This document shows, piece by piece, positions 22,735 through 31,355 of a stretch of 34,655 bases of DNA. Every line of letters starts with the position of its first letter. Position 1 is the stretch's first letter. The notes beneath the pieces are model-generated. The model was not told the DNA's origin. It searched no databases and saw only the letters and a program-made list of their open reading frames with translations. The position numbers and the translations under genes were made by a program. The stretch is from CAYPEL01 sp964409635 (GTDB lineage: Bacteria; Pseudomonadota; Gammaproteobacteria; DSM-19610): NCBI GenBank assembly GCA_964409635.1, contig CAYPEL010000008.1:1-34655 (forward strand), read 5' to 3'.

Positions 22735-25130
22735 GCGCCAAGCCAGAAACTGTCACTGAAGAGAGGGTGACCGTCAATATCGACGGTGTCGATTACCAGG
22801 CGCCCAGAAATGCGATGATCATCGAGGTGACCGATAACCACGCTATCAGCGTGCCGCGTTTCTGTTATCACAAAAAGCTGCCTATCGCGGCTAACTGCCG
22901 GATGTGTATGGTGCAGGTGGAAATGGGTGGGCGCATGGCGCCGAAACCTTTGCCTGCTTGCGCCACACCGGTCGCAGACGGTATGAAAATCTGGACAACT
23001 TCTGAGTACGCCAAAAAAGCCCAGCGTGCCGTGATGGAATTTCTGCTCATCAACCACCCACTGGATTGTCCAATCTGCGACCAGGGTGGAGAATGCGAGT
23101 TACAGGATGTCGCGCTGGAATACGGCCGCGGCATATCGCGTTTCACCGAGAAAAAACGTGTCGTTCATGACAAAAACTTTGGTGCACTGATTGCCACCGA
23201 CATGACGCGTTGTATTCACTGCACACGTTGTGTTCGTTTCCTTGAACACATCGGCGGCAGTAAAGAGTTGGGTAGTACCGGGCGTGGTGAGAATATGGAG
23301 ATCAGTACCTATATTGAAAATAGTATTGATTCTGAACTCTCGGGCAACATCATCGATATTTGCCCAGTAGGTGCGCTTACCTCAAAACCCTTCCGGTTTA
23401 CCGCGCGCGCCTGGGAACTGATTCAAACACCTGCTGTGAGCCCGCACGATTGTGCAGGTTCCAATATGCTATTACATACCCTGAATGGCAAATTGATGCG
23501 CGTGGTGCCGAACGAGAACGAAGACATTAATGAAGTTTGGTTATCTGACCGTGACCGGTTCAGCTATCAGGGTGTCAATAGCGATGACCGGTTGACAGAA
23601 CCGCAGGTCAAGACAAAGGGTGAATGGAAAACAGTCAGTTGGGAAGCAGCCCTGCAGGCAACTGCTGAAGGATTAAAAGCGGTTGACCCCGCTAAGTTGG
23701 GTATTCTGGTGTCGCCAAACGCGACTGTTGAAGAGCAATACCTTTTGAATCGGCTTGCGGAAGGCTTAGGTACAGGCAATATCGATCACCGTTTACGCCG
23801 CAGTGATTTTACCGGCCAAGATCAGGAACCCTTGTATCCTGCATTAGGCCAGACGATTGCTTCACTGGAAGCGGCAGATGCCGTACTGGTCATCGGTGCT
23901 AATCCGCGTAAAGATCAACCTATTCTAGGACACCGTGTGCGTAAGGCCGCCAGTCAGGGTGCGCAAATCATGTTTGTGAACCCGGTCGACTATCCGCTGA
24001 CTTACACGCCGGCAGAAAAACTGATCGTGGCACCTGGCCAATGGGTTCAACATTTGGCTGCGATTGCCTCTGTATTACTGGAAACCTGTAACCGTCAGCC
24101 TTCCAAGTTGCTTGCACCTTTAGTCGCAGGCGTTATTTCGGATAATACGGCCGAATCTATTGCTAACAAATTGTTAAACGCAGATAAGCCAACCTTGCTG
24201 TTGGGTATCACTGCGAGTATGCACCCATCGTTTTCTGCAATACGTGCGCTGTCCGTGTGCATTGCTGAGCTTGCCGGTGCCGAGCTTGGTTTCCTTGCCG
24301 ATGGTGCCAACGCAGCGGGTGCGCATCTTGCGGGTGTGCTGCCACATCGATCCGTTTCAGGTAAGGCGCGCACAACAGCAGGCTTGGATGCCAAAGACAT
24401 GTTAGCCACACCGCGTGATGCCTACCTGACTTTTGGGATAGAGCCGGAATTTGATTGTGCTGATAGCCGGGTGGCAATGCATGCCATGCAGGAAGCCGGT
24501 TTTGTGGTCTCACTGACCGGTTATGTCTCAGAGAGCATGCGCGACTATGCCGATGTGCTTTTACCAATAGCAGTTTTTTCTGAAACATCCGGCACCTATG
24601 TTAACTGCGAAGGACGCTGGCAAAGTTTTGCCGCCGCCGCCAGAGCGCCGCAAGGCACGCGGCCGGGCTGGAAAGTATTACGTGTACTGGGCAATTTACT
24701 GGCACTGGATGGTTTTGAACAAACCTCATCGGACGCGGTACGCGATGAACTGCACAGTAAGCTTAATTACAAAACTGTTGATAACAAACGCTATCCAGAT
24801 GCAATTCACGTTGCGACTGCACTGCAGGGGATAGAACGAATCGCAGAACTACCGCTGTATGCAACCGATGCAGTCGTCCGCCGTGCTACCGCATTACAGC
24901 AGACGCCGGATGCTGATTCGGCTTGTATACGGTTACACCCAGATGATGCTGAGCAAGCGGGCCTGGCCGATGCGGTAAGAGCCGGTGTCAGACAAGACGG
25001 CGTGCAGACGGTGCTGGATTTAAAAATTGATAGCCGTGTGGCAAAAGGTGCCGCTGTGTTTCCTGTTGCACTGCCAGAATCACTCGTCATCCCCGATCCT
25101 TGGGGTATTCTGACAATGGAAAAGGTATAG
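22731..25130 (+). CDS. nuoG: NADH-quinone oxidoreductase subunit G
   Basis: 799 residues, the 75-kDa iron-sulfur subunit. The N-terminal 2Fe-2S domain (N1b) has cysteines in RFCYHKKLPIAANCRMCMVQ and PACATPV. Then come the HxxxC..C..C N5 segment (HPLDCPICDQGGECELQD) and the [4Fe-4S] segment RCIHCTRCVRF, with the last Cys in DICPVGAL. The C-terminal half (from about 250) resembles molybdopterin oxidoreductases but should bind no cofactor. I do not see the extra CxxCxxxC N7 set of E. coli-type NuoG after PHDCAGSN. It overlaps nuoF by 4 bp and ends 9 bp before nuoH. Confidence 0.97.
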   Translation: MSAKPETVTEERVTVNIDGVDYQAPRNAMIIEVTDNHAISVPRFCYHKKLPIAANCRMCMVQVEMGGRMAPKPLPACATPVADGMKIWTTSEYAKKAQRAVMEFLLINHPLDCPICDQGGECELQDVALEYGRGISRFTEKKRVVHDKNFGALIATDMTRCIHCTRCVRFLEHIGGSKELGSTGRGENMEISTYIENSIDSELSGNIIDICPVGALTSKPFRFTARAWELIQTPAVSPHDCAGSNMLLHTLNGKLMRVVPNENEDINEVWLSDRDRFSYQGVNSDDRLTEPQVKTKGEWKTVSWEAALQATAEGLKAVDPAKLGILVSPNATVEEQYLLNRLAEGLGTGNIDHRLRRSDFTGQDQEPLYPALGQTIASLEAADAVLVIGANPRKDQPILGHRVRKAASQGAQIMFVNPVDYPLTYTPAEKLIVAPGQWVQHLAAIASVLLETCNRQPSKLLAPLVAGVISDNTAESIANKLLNADKPTLLLGITASMHPSFSAIRALSVCIAELAGAELGFLADGANAAGAHLAGVLPHRSVSGKARTTAGLDAKDMLATPRDAYLTFGIEPEFDCADSRVAMHAMQEAGFVVSLTGYVSESMRDYADVLLPIAVFSETSGTYVNCEGRWQSFAAAARAPQGTRPGWKVLRVLGNLLALDGFEQTSSDAVRDELHSKLNYKTVDNKRYPDAIHVATALQGIERIAELPLYATDAVVRRATALQQTPDADSACIRLHPDDAEQAGLADAVRAGVRQDGVQTVLDLKIDSRVAKGAAVFPVALPESLVIPDPWGILTMEKV

Positions 25131-25139
25131 GCGGCCGGT

Positions 25140-26180
25140 ATGGAAGCATCGACTCTGCTTGATTGGATTATCACGGGAGGCATTATCCTGTTAAAGATCA
25201 TGTTGATCGTCATGCCGCTGATGCTGTGTGTGGCCTACCTGACCTTTGCAGAACGTAAAATTATCGGCTATATCCAGGTGCGGATCGGGCCGAACCGCGT
25301 CGGTCCCCGTGGCTGGTTACAACCGATTGCCGATGCCGTGAAGTTGATGTTCAAGGAAATTATTGTTCCGACGAATTCCAACCACTACCTGTTTATTATC
25401 GCGCCGGTTCTTTCCATCGCACCTGCGCTGGCTGCGTGGGCGGTGATACCCTTTGACGATGGTCTGGTGCTGGCTGATGTCGACGCCAGCCTGCTCTATA
25501 TACTTGCCCTGACGTCTGTGGGTGTCTATGGTGTTATCATTGCCGGTTGGGCGACAAATTCCAAATACGCCTTCCTCGGCGCGATGCGCAGCGCGGCGCA
25601 GATTGTCAGCTATGAAATAGCCATGGGGTTTGCGCTGGTGGGCGTGTTGATGGCGGCGGGCAGTATCAACCTCGGCGATATCGTGCGTGCGCAGTCGGGT
25701 AGTCTGCTGCATTGGTACTGGCTACCCCTGTTACCTCTGTTTATAATTTATTTTATCTCCGGTGTCGCCGAGACCAATCGCGCCCCGTTTGATGTGGCAG
25801 AAGGCGAGTCGGAAATCGTTGCCGGTTTCCACGTTGAATATTCGGGCATGACCTTTGCGGTGTTTTTCCTCGCGGAATATGCCAATATCATTTTAATTGC
25901 CACGCTGGCGGCACTCTTGTTTATGGGCGGTTGGTTATCGCCTTTCGAAGGCATTCCAGTGCTGGAAGGGCTGTTTGCCTGGGTGCCGGGGATGGTCTGG
26001 TTGTTAGCTAAAGTATCCTTCTTTTTATTCCTGTTTTTATGGTTCCGCGCCACGTTCCCGCGCTATCGTTATGACCAAATAATGCGCCTGGGCTGGAAGG
26101 TGTTTATTCCTATCACCATCTTCTGGCTGGTCATCGAAGGTGCAGCAGTCGTGGCTGGGCTTGGTCCATGGTTCGATTAA
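25140..26180 (+). CDS. nuoH: NADH-quinone oxidoreductase subunit H
   Basis: 346 residues, about eight membrane helices. It forms the entry of the quinone chamber at the joint between the two arms. Family motifs are AERKIIGYIQVRIGPNRVGP, LQPIADAVKLMFKE, the cytoplasmic loop ETNRAPFDVAEGESEIVAGF with its conserved acidic residues, and the C-terminal RYRYDQIMRLGWKVF. A weak ribosome-binding site precedes the ATG at 25140. It lies between nuoG and nuoI with short gaps. Confidence 0.97.
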   Translation: MEASTLLDWIITGGIILLKIMLIVMPLMLCVAYLTFAERKIIGYIQVRIGPNRVGPRGWLQPIADAVKLMFKEIIVPTNSNHYLFIIAPVLSIAPALAAWAVIPFDDGLVLADVDASLLYILALTSVGVYGVIIAGWATNSKYAFLGAMRSAAQIVSYEIAMGFALVGVLMAAGSINLGDIVRAQSGSLLHWYWLPLLPLFIIYFISGVAETNRAPFDVAEGESEIVAGFHVEYSGMTFAVFFLAEYANIILIATLAALLFMGGWLSPFEGIPVLEGLFAWVPGMVWLLAKVSFFLFLFLWFRATFPRYRYDQIMRLGWKVFIPITIFWLVIEGAAVVAGLGPWFD

Positions 26181-26192
26181 ATTAAAGGTTGG

Positions 26193-26684
26193 ATGATGAA
26201 TTTAATACCACACGCGGTAAAAAGCCTGTTCCTTTGGGAATTGCTCAAAGGTATGCGCTTGACGGGAAAATATCTTTTCGCAAAAAAGATAACCGTCCAG
26301 TATCCGGATGAAAAAACACCACAATCGCACCGCTTTCGTGGCCTGCACGCATTGCGGCGCTATCCAAACGGTGAGGAACGTTGTATCGCCTGTAAATTGT
26401 GTGAAGCCGTCTGTCCTGCGCTGGCGATTACCATTGAGGCTGAGCCGCGCGAAGATGGAACGCGGCGTACCACACGTTATGACATTGATTTATTCAAGTG
26501 TATTTTCTGCGGATTTTGCGAAGAATCCTGCCCGGTTGATTCGATTGTTGAAACCCGGATTTATGAATACCATTTTGAAAACCGTGGCGAGAATATTATA
26601 ACTAAACAACAATTACTCGCTATTGGTGATGAAAACGAAGCGCAGATTGCGGCCGACCGGGCTGCTGATGCAGCATATCGCTAA
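26193..26684 (+). CDS. nuoI: NADH-quinone oxidoreductase subunit I
   Basis: 163 residues, the 23-kDa ferredoxin-like subunit holding clusters N6a and N6b. Two CxxCxxCxxxCP motifs are visible: CIACKLCEAVCP and CIFCGFCEESCP. The N-terminal amphipathic helix region (LFLWELLKGMRLTGKYLF) docks on the membrane arm. ATG at 26193 or 26196 are both possible (tandem ATG after AAAGGTTGG). Its TAA stop is also the first three bases of the left arm of the inverted-repeat element that separates it from nuoJ. Confidence 0.97.
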   Translation: MMNLIPHAVKSLFLWELLKGMRLTGKYLFAKKITVQYPDEKTPQSHRFRGLHALRRYPNGEERCIACKLCEAVCPALAITIEAEPREDGTRRTTRYDIDLFKCIFCGFCEESCPVDSIVETRIYEYHFENRGENIITKQQLLAIGDENEAQIAADRAADAAYR

Positions 26685-26926
26685 TCCTAAAAACCACAGT
26701 TGACCGCTACAAGGGTGTATATAGTGATAGAAAATATTGAACGAAACTGGACTGCCCGGATTCATCCTAAAGATGAAGACGCTACAACCTGTAGAGCGGC
26801 CCTGTTGGCTCGCCTGGCTATGCAAAAAAACGCACTAAGGGGTCAGCCATTAGCGCGTTTTTTTGCTACGCCAGCCAAGCCAACAGGGCCGCTCTACAGG
26901 CTGTTCAACTGCGGTTTCTAGGATTA
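26682..26926. mobile_element. Nested inverted-repeat (MITE/BIME-like) element between nuoI and nuoJ
   Basis: Outer 22-bp arms at 26682-26703 and 26905-26926 (TAATCC...GGATTA) match with two mismatches. Inside, 46-nt arms at 26788-26833 and 26855-26900 form a long hairpin: the first 23 nt (starting CCTGTAGAGCGG) are perfect, then an imperfect stretch, then a perfect GCAAAAAAACGC. A further TTCATC/GATGAA stem lies at 26761-26777. The strong stem and run of seven T (26858-26864) could also act as a partial terminator. It carries no convincing gene. The TGTAG-AGCGG motif recalls the REP at 9004-9033. It is a non-autonomous insertion in appearance; whether other copies exist cannot be told here. 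Confidence 0.7.
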
Positions 26927-26931
26927 TGGAA

Positions 26932-27549
26932 ATGCCTATCGCCTTTGACCGTTTGGTCTTCTACATACTTGCTGCCATTCTGGTATTCGCGGCAACGCGC
27001 GTCATTACCGTGCGCAACCCCGTGCACGCAGCGATTCATTTAGTACTGGCGTTTTTTACCTGTTCAGGAATCTGGATGTTACTCGAAGCAGAGTTTTTGG
27101 CGATCACCCTAGTGCTGGTTTATGTCGGTGCCGTTATGGTGTTGTTCCTGTTTGTCGTCATGATGCTGGACATCAATGCGTCACCGATTAAAGAAGGGTT
27201 TACGAAATATTTACCGGTTGGTCTGTTGGTGGCGGGCCTGATGATGCTGGAAATGTATCTGGTGGTGCGCGCCAAAAATTTTGGTTTGGAAAAATTTGCA
27301 GCGCCACCCCGGCACGATGCTGACTACAGTAATACCCGGGAGCTAGGCAGTGTGCTCTACACGGAGTATGTCTATCCCTTTGAAATTGCCGCGGTGATTT
27401 TATTGGTCGCCATTATCGCGGCTATTACGCTGACCATGCGCAAACGGCCGGAAACCCGTTATCAGGATCCGGCGAAGCAGGTGGCCGTCCGCTCTCAGGA
27501 CCGTGTACGGATAGTCAAAATGAAAGCCGAGCCCAGGGGTGATGAGTAA
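26932..27549 (+). CDS. nuoJ: NADH-quinone oxidoreductase subunit J
   Basis: 205 residues from ATG at 26932, chosen because AGGA at 26920-26923 lies 8 bases before it; ATG at 26926 (two residues longer) is too close to that site. The frame extends further upstream into the inverted-repeat element, but that part is not NuoJ-like. About five membrane helices. Motifs: TVRNPVHAAIHLVLAFF, LEAEFLAITLVLVYVGAVMV and FLFVVMMLDIN. It belongs to the central membrane arm. The C-terminal tail is basic. It overlaps nuoK by one base (TAATG). Confidence 0.95.
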   Translation: MPIAFDRLVFYILAAILVFAATRVITVRNPVHAAIHLVLAFFTCSGIWMLLEAEFLAITLVLVYVGAVMVLFLFVVMMLDINASPIKEGFTKYLPVGLLVAGLMMLEMYLVVRAKNFGLEKFAAPPRHDADYSNTRELGSVLYTEYVYPFEIAAVILLVAIIAAITLTMRKRPETRYQDPAKQVAVRSQDRVRIVKMKAEPRGDE

Positions 27550-27860
27550 TGCAGGCGCTAGCATTATCAGATTTCCTGGTGCTAAGCGCTGTGCTGTTCA
27601 GTCTTAGCGTCGCCGGGATTTTTATAAACCGTAAGAATGTGATCATCCTGTTGATGGCTATCGAATTAATGCTGCTCGCAGTGAACATGAACTTCATCGC
27701 CTTTTCCTATTTCCTCAACGATATCGCAGGCCAGGTGTTCGTGTTTTTTATACTGACCGTTGCGGCGGCTGAAGCGGCGATTGGCCTGGCGATCCTGGTA
27801 GTACTGTTCCGTAACCGGCGCACGATCAACGTCGATGACCTTGGCAGCATGAACGGGTAA
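27549..27860 (+). CDS. nuoK: NADH-quinone oxidoreductase subunit K
   Basis: 103 residues with three membrane helices, the usual NuoK size. The conserved glutamates of the proton path are in LMAIELMLLAVNMNFI (helix 2) and VAAAEAAIGLAILV (preceding helix 3). It is homologous to MrpC of cation antiporters. Start overlaps the nuoJ stop (TAATG), so the two are coupled. It ends 4 bp before nuoL. Confidence 0.96.
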   Translation: MQALALSDFLVLSAVLFSLSVAGIFINRKNVIILLMAIELMLLAVNMNFIAFSYFLNDIAGQVFVFFILTVAAAEAAIGLAILVVLFRNRRTINVDDLGSMNG

Positions 27861-27864
27861 CGGT

Positions 27865-29826
27865 ATGGAAAAAATCTATCTTGCACTTGTCCTTGCACCG
27901 CTCATAGGCGCCATACTGGCTGGCTTGTTTGGCAAGATGATTGGCCGCGCCGGTGCGCATTGGGTGACTATCCTGGGCGTTGGTATTTCATTTTTGCTGT
28001 CATTGCTGGTGTTCAAGGATATCGTCATCGATGGTTCACCGTCCTTTAACGGTTCGGTCTACACCTGGATGGTTTCTGACGGTATACGTTTCGAGATCGG
28101 TTTCCTGGTCGACAAGCTGACAGTATTAATGTTGCTTGTGGTTACTTTTGTTTCTCTGATGGTGCACATCTATACCATTGGTTATATGCGCGACGATCCA
28201 GGTTATCAACGCTTCTTCAGTTACATCGCACTGTTTACTTTTTCGATGTTGATGCTGGTCATGTCGAACAACTTTCTGCAGCTTTTCTTTGGCTGGGAAG
28301 CGGTGGGGCTGGTGTCGTATTTACTCATTGGTTTCTGGTATACCAAGCCGACGGCGATTTTCGCCAATATGAAGGCCTTTCTGGTTAACCGTGTGGGTGA
28401 CTTTGGGTTCCTGCTGGGTATAGCCGCTATATTGATGACGTTTAACTCGCTAGACTATGCTGAAGTATTTGCGGCAGCGCCTGGCATGCAGTCTGAAACC
28501 ATGGAAATTTTCAGCGGCAAAGCCTGGCCAGTGATGACCGTGATCTGTATTTTGTTGTTCATCGGCGCCATGGGTAAATCCGCACAAGTACCACTGCACG
28601 TGTGGCTGCCGGATTCGATGGAAGGTCCGACACCCATTTCGGCGTTGATCCATGCCGCAACAATGGTGACCGCAGGTATCTACATGGTGGCACGCATGTC
28701 GCCGCTGTTTGAGCTATCTGAAACCGCGTTGAGCTTTGTGCTGGTAATCGGTGCGATCACGGCGTTGTTTATGGGTTTGCTTGGGTTAGTTCAAAACGAT
28801 ATCAAACGTGTTATAGCGTATTCTACGCTGTCACAGTTGGGCTATATGACAGTGGCTCTCGGCGCATCGGCCTATGCGGCGGGTATTTTTCATTTGATGA
28901 CGCACGCGTTCTTTAAAGCGCTGTTATTCCTGGGCGCCGGTTCTGTAATCATCGCCATGCACCACGAACAGGATATCCGCAAAATGGGCGGTCTCAGGAA
29001 ATACATGCCGATTACCTGGATCACTTCTCTGGTCGGCTCACTGGCCTTGATAGGGACACCATTTTTTGCGGGTTTCTTCTCAAAAGATTCGATCATTGAG
29101 GCGGTACGTCACTCGCAAATCGCAGGTGCCGGATTTGCCTACTGGTCTGTGCTCATCGGTGTCTTTGTGACCGCGCTGTATAGTTTCAGGATGTACTTCC
29201 TGGTATTTCACGGCGAACCCCGAATGGATGCGCACACCAAAGCGCATTTACATGAAACATCCTGGGTTGTCACGCTGCCCCTTGTATTGCTGGCGATTCC
29301 TTCTGTCATAGCCGGCTACTTAATCGGCCCTATTGTATTCGGCGACTATTTCAAGGGTGTTATTCATGTCTTGCCGCAGCACGATGTGCTCGGTGAAATG
29401 GCTGAGCACTTCCATGGACCGCTCAGCTTTGTAGTGCATGCACTGAGTGGACCTGCCGTATATCTCGCCGCTGCCGGTGTGTTTACTGCCTGGTTTATTT
29501 ATATAAAAAATCCGTCAATCGCAGACAATGCGGCGCGGCGATTCTCAGGAATTCATAAACTGCTACTGAATAAATATTACGCCGATGATATTAACCAGAC
29601 ATTATTTGCAGGTGGAGCGCGTGGCACCGGTTGGTTGTTCTGGAAACTGGGTGACGTGTTGATCATTGATGGTCTGCTGGTGAACGGTAGTGCGCGAGTC
29701 GTTGGTTGGTTCTCCGGCATCGTCCGTAAAATCCAGACCGGCTTTATGTACACCTATGCGTTCAGCATGATCATTGGATTGTTAGTGCTGTTGAGTTGGT
29801 TCCTATGGTTACGGCCAGGCGCTTGA
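27865..29826 (+). CDS. nuoL: NADH-quinone oxidoreductase subunit L
   Basis: 653 residues, the distal antiporter-like proton pump subunit with the long lateral helix. About 15-16 membrane helices. The conserved Glu is in FGWEAVGLVSYLLIGFW, the Lys in GKSAQVPLHVWLPDSMEGPT, and the His-rich loop in FHLMTHAFFKALLFLGAGS. A further Lys lies in LVQNDIKRVIAYSTLSQLGY. The extended C-terminal part (from about 520) contains the amphipathic lateral helix (IHKLLLNKYYADDI). It is 18 bp before nuoM. Confidence 0.97.
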   Translation: MEKIYLALVLAPLIGAILAGLFGKMIGRAGAHWVTILGVGISFLLSLLVFKDIVIDGSPSFNGSVYTWMVSDGIRFEIGFLVDKLTVLMLLVVTFVSLMVHIYTIGYMRDDPGYQRFFSYIALFTFSMLMLVMSNNFLQLFFGWEAVGLVSYLLIGFWYTKPTAIFANMKAFLVNRVGDFGFLLGIAAILMTFNSLDYAEVFAAAPGMQSETMEIFSGKAWPVMTVICILLFIGAMGKSAQVPLHVWLPDSMEGPTPISALIHAATMVTAGIYMVARMSPLFELSETALSFVLVIGAITALFMGLLGLVQNDIKRVIAYSTLSQLGYMTVALGASAYAAGIFHLMTHAFFKALLFLGAGSVIIAMHHEQDIRKMGGLRKYMPITWITSLVGSLALIGTPFFAGFFSKDSIIEAVRHSQIAGAGFAYWSVLIGVFVTALYSFRMYFLVFHGEPRMDAHTKAHLHETSWVVTLPLVLLAIPSVIAGYLIGPIVFGDYFKGVIHVLPQHDVLGEMAEHFHGPLSFVVHALSGPAVYLAAAGVFTAWFIYIKNPSIADNAARRFSGIHKLLLNKYYADDINQTLFAGGARGTGWLFWKLGDVLIIDGLLVNGSARVVGWFSGIVRKIQTGFMYTYAFSMIIGLLVLLSWFLWLRPGA

Positions 29827-29843
29827 TAAAGGGTTTTAATTAG

Positions 29844-31355
29844 ATGAGTGAGTTTCCGATACTCAGTCTGTTGATCTGGTTGCCTATTCTGGGCGGCTTG
29901 CTGGTGCTCGCGGGCAGTGAGTTTAAGTGGAATCCCAGGCCGATGGCGTTAGCTATATCCATGCTGACTTTTCTGTTGAGCCTGTTGTTATATACCGGTT
30001 TTGATGTCACCACCGCAGAAATGCAGTTCCAGGAAAGGGTTTCCTGGATCGATAACTTTTCCGTGTTCTACCACTTGGGTGTGGACGGCATATCCATGCC
30101 GCTGATTATTTTGACAACCTTTACCACCGTACTGGTGGTGCTGGCGGGCTGGGAAGTCATTAAGAAAAAACCGGCGCAATACATGGCCTCCTTCCTGATT
30201 ATGGAAGGCCTGATGGTCGGCGTATTCTCTGCGCTGGATGCTGTGCTTTTCTATGTGTTCTGGGAAAGCATGCTAATCCCGATGTTCCTGATTATCGGTA
30301 TATGGGGCGGGCCGCGGCGGGTATACGCGACCATCAAGTTCTTCCTGTATACCTTCCTCGGCTCGGTATTCATGCTGGTCGCGTTAATCTATATGTATAA
30401 CAAGTCTGGCAGTATGGCGATACTTGATTTCCATGTATTAAAGCTGGGCTTAACCGAACAAATCCTGATCTTCCTGGCATTCCTGTTAGCGTTTGCCGTC
30501 AAAGTGCCGATGTGGCCAGTGCATACCTGGTTACCGGATGCGCACGTTGAAGCGCCAACCGGTGGTTCGGTTATCCTGGCGGCGATCATGTTGAAAATCG
30601 GTGGCTACGGTTTCCTGCGCTTCAGTTTGCCGATTACCCCGGACGCCAGTAATCACCTCGACTGGTTGATTATTTTTATGTCGCTGGTGGGTGTGGTTTA
30701 CATCGGTTTTGTCGCCCTCGTGCAGGGTGATATGAAAAAACTTATTGCCTATTCATCGATCGCGCATATGGGTTTTGTCACGCTGGGTTTCTTCCTCGTG
30801 TTTACCCTGGTGGAAAACAATGGCAGTGTGAGCGGTGCAGCTATGGGTATCGAAGGCGGGATGGTACAAATGATCTCGCACGGGTTTATTTCCAGTGCCT
30901 TATTCCTTTGCGTTGGTGTTCTCTATGACCGTATGCACAGCCGTGAAATCAGCGATTACGGGGGTGTCGTGAATACCATGCCGGTGTTTGCCTCTTTCAT
31001 GGTGCTGTTTGCCATGGCGAACTCCGGACTGCCCGGCACCTCCGGTTTTGTCGGCGAGTTCATGGTGATACTGGCCAGTTTTAAGGCTAATTTCTGGTTT
31101 GCCTTCCTGGCGGCAACTACGCTGATGCTGGGTGCAGCGTACAGTCTGTGGCTCGTTAAGCGCGTGGTATTTGGTGAAATTGGCAATGAAGAAGTTGCCA
31201 AACTGCAGGACGCCAATGGTCGTGAAATCCTTATATTAGGCACGCTGGCAGTGGCAGTGCTCTTCTTTGGGATCTGGCCTGGCCCACTGGTGGAGGTGAT
31301 GCACAGCAGTGTGGAGCATCTAATTCAACACATCATAGTGTCTAAAATACCATGA
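29844..31355 (+). CDS. nuoM: NADH-quinone oxidoreductase subunit M
   Basis: 503 residues, second antiporter-like proton-pumping subunit with about 14 helices. Key residues are Glu in FYVFWESMLIPMFLIIGIWG, Lys in AVKVPMWPVHTWLPDAHVEA, and Lys in VQGDMKKLIAYSSIAHMGFV. The HGFISSALF helix follows. It overlaps nuoN by 4 bp (ATGA). Confidence 0.97.
   Translation: MSEFPILSLLIWLPILGGLLVLAGSEFKWNPRPMALAISMLTFLLSLLLYTGFDVTTAEMQFQERVSWIDNFSVFYHLGVDGISMPLIILTTFTTVLVVLAGWEVIKKKPAQYMASFLIMEGLMVGVFSALDAVLFYVFWESMLIPMFLIIGIWGGPRRVYATIKFFLYTFLGSVFMLVALIYMYNKSGSMAILDFHVLKLGLTEQILIFLAFLLAFAVKVPMWPVHTWLPDAHVEAPTGGSVILAAIMLKIGGYGFLRFSLPITPDASNHLDWLIIFMSLVGVVYIGFVALVQGDMKKLIAYSSIAHMGFVTLGFFLVFTLVENNGSVSGAAMGIEGGMVQMISHGFISSALFLCVGVLYDRMHSREISDYGGVVNTMPVFASFMVLFAMANSGLPGTSGFVGEFMVILASFKANFWFAFLAATTLMLGAAYSLWLVKRVVFGEIGNEEVAKLQDANGREILILGTLAVAVLFFGIWPGPLVEVMHSSVEHLIQHIIVSKIP

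Noticed and set aside
26700..26921. 73-codon frame within the nuoI-nuoJ element
   Set aside because: It reads straight through both arms of a palindrome, and the frames on both strands share the same peptide (QQGRSTGCS), as expected from the symmetry rather than from coding.
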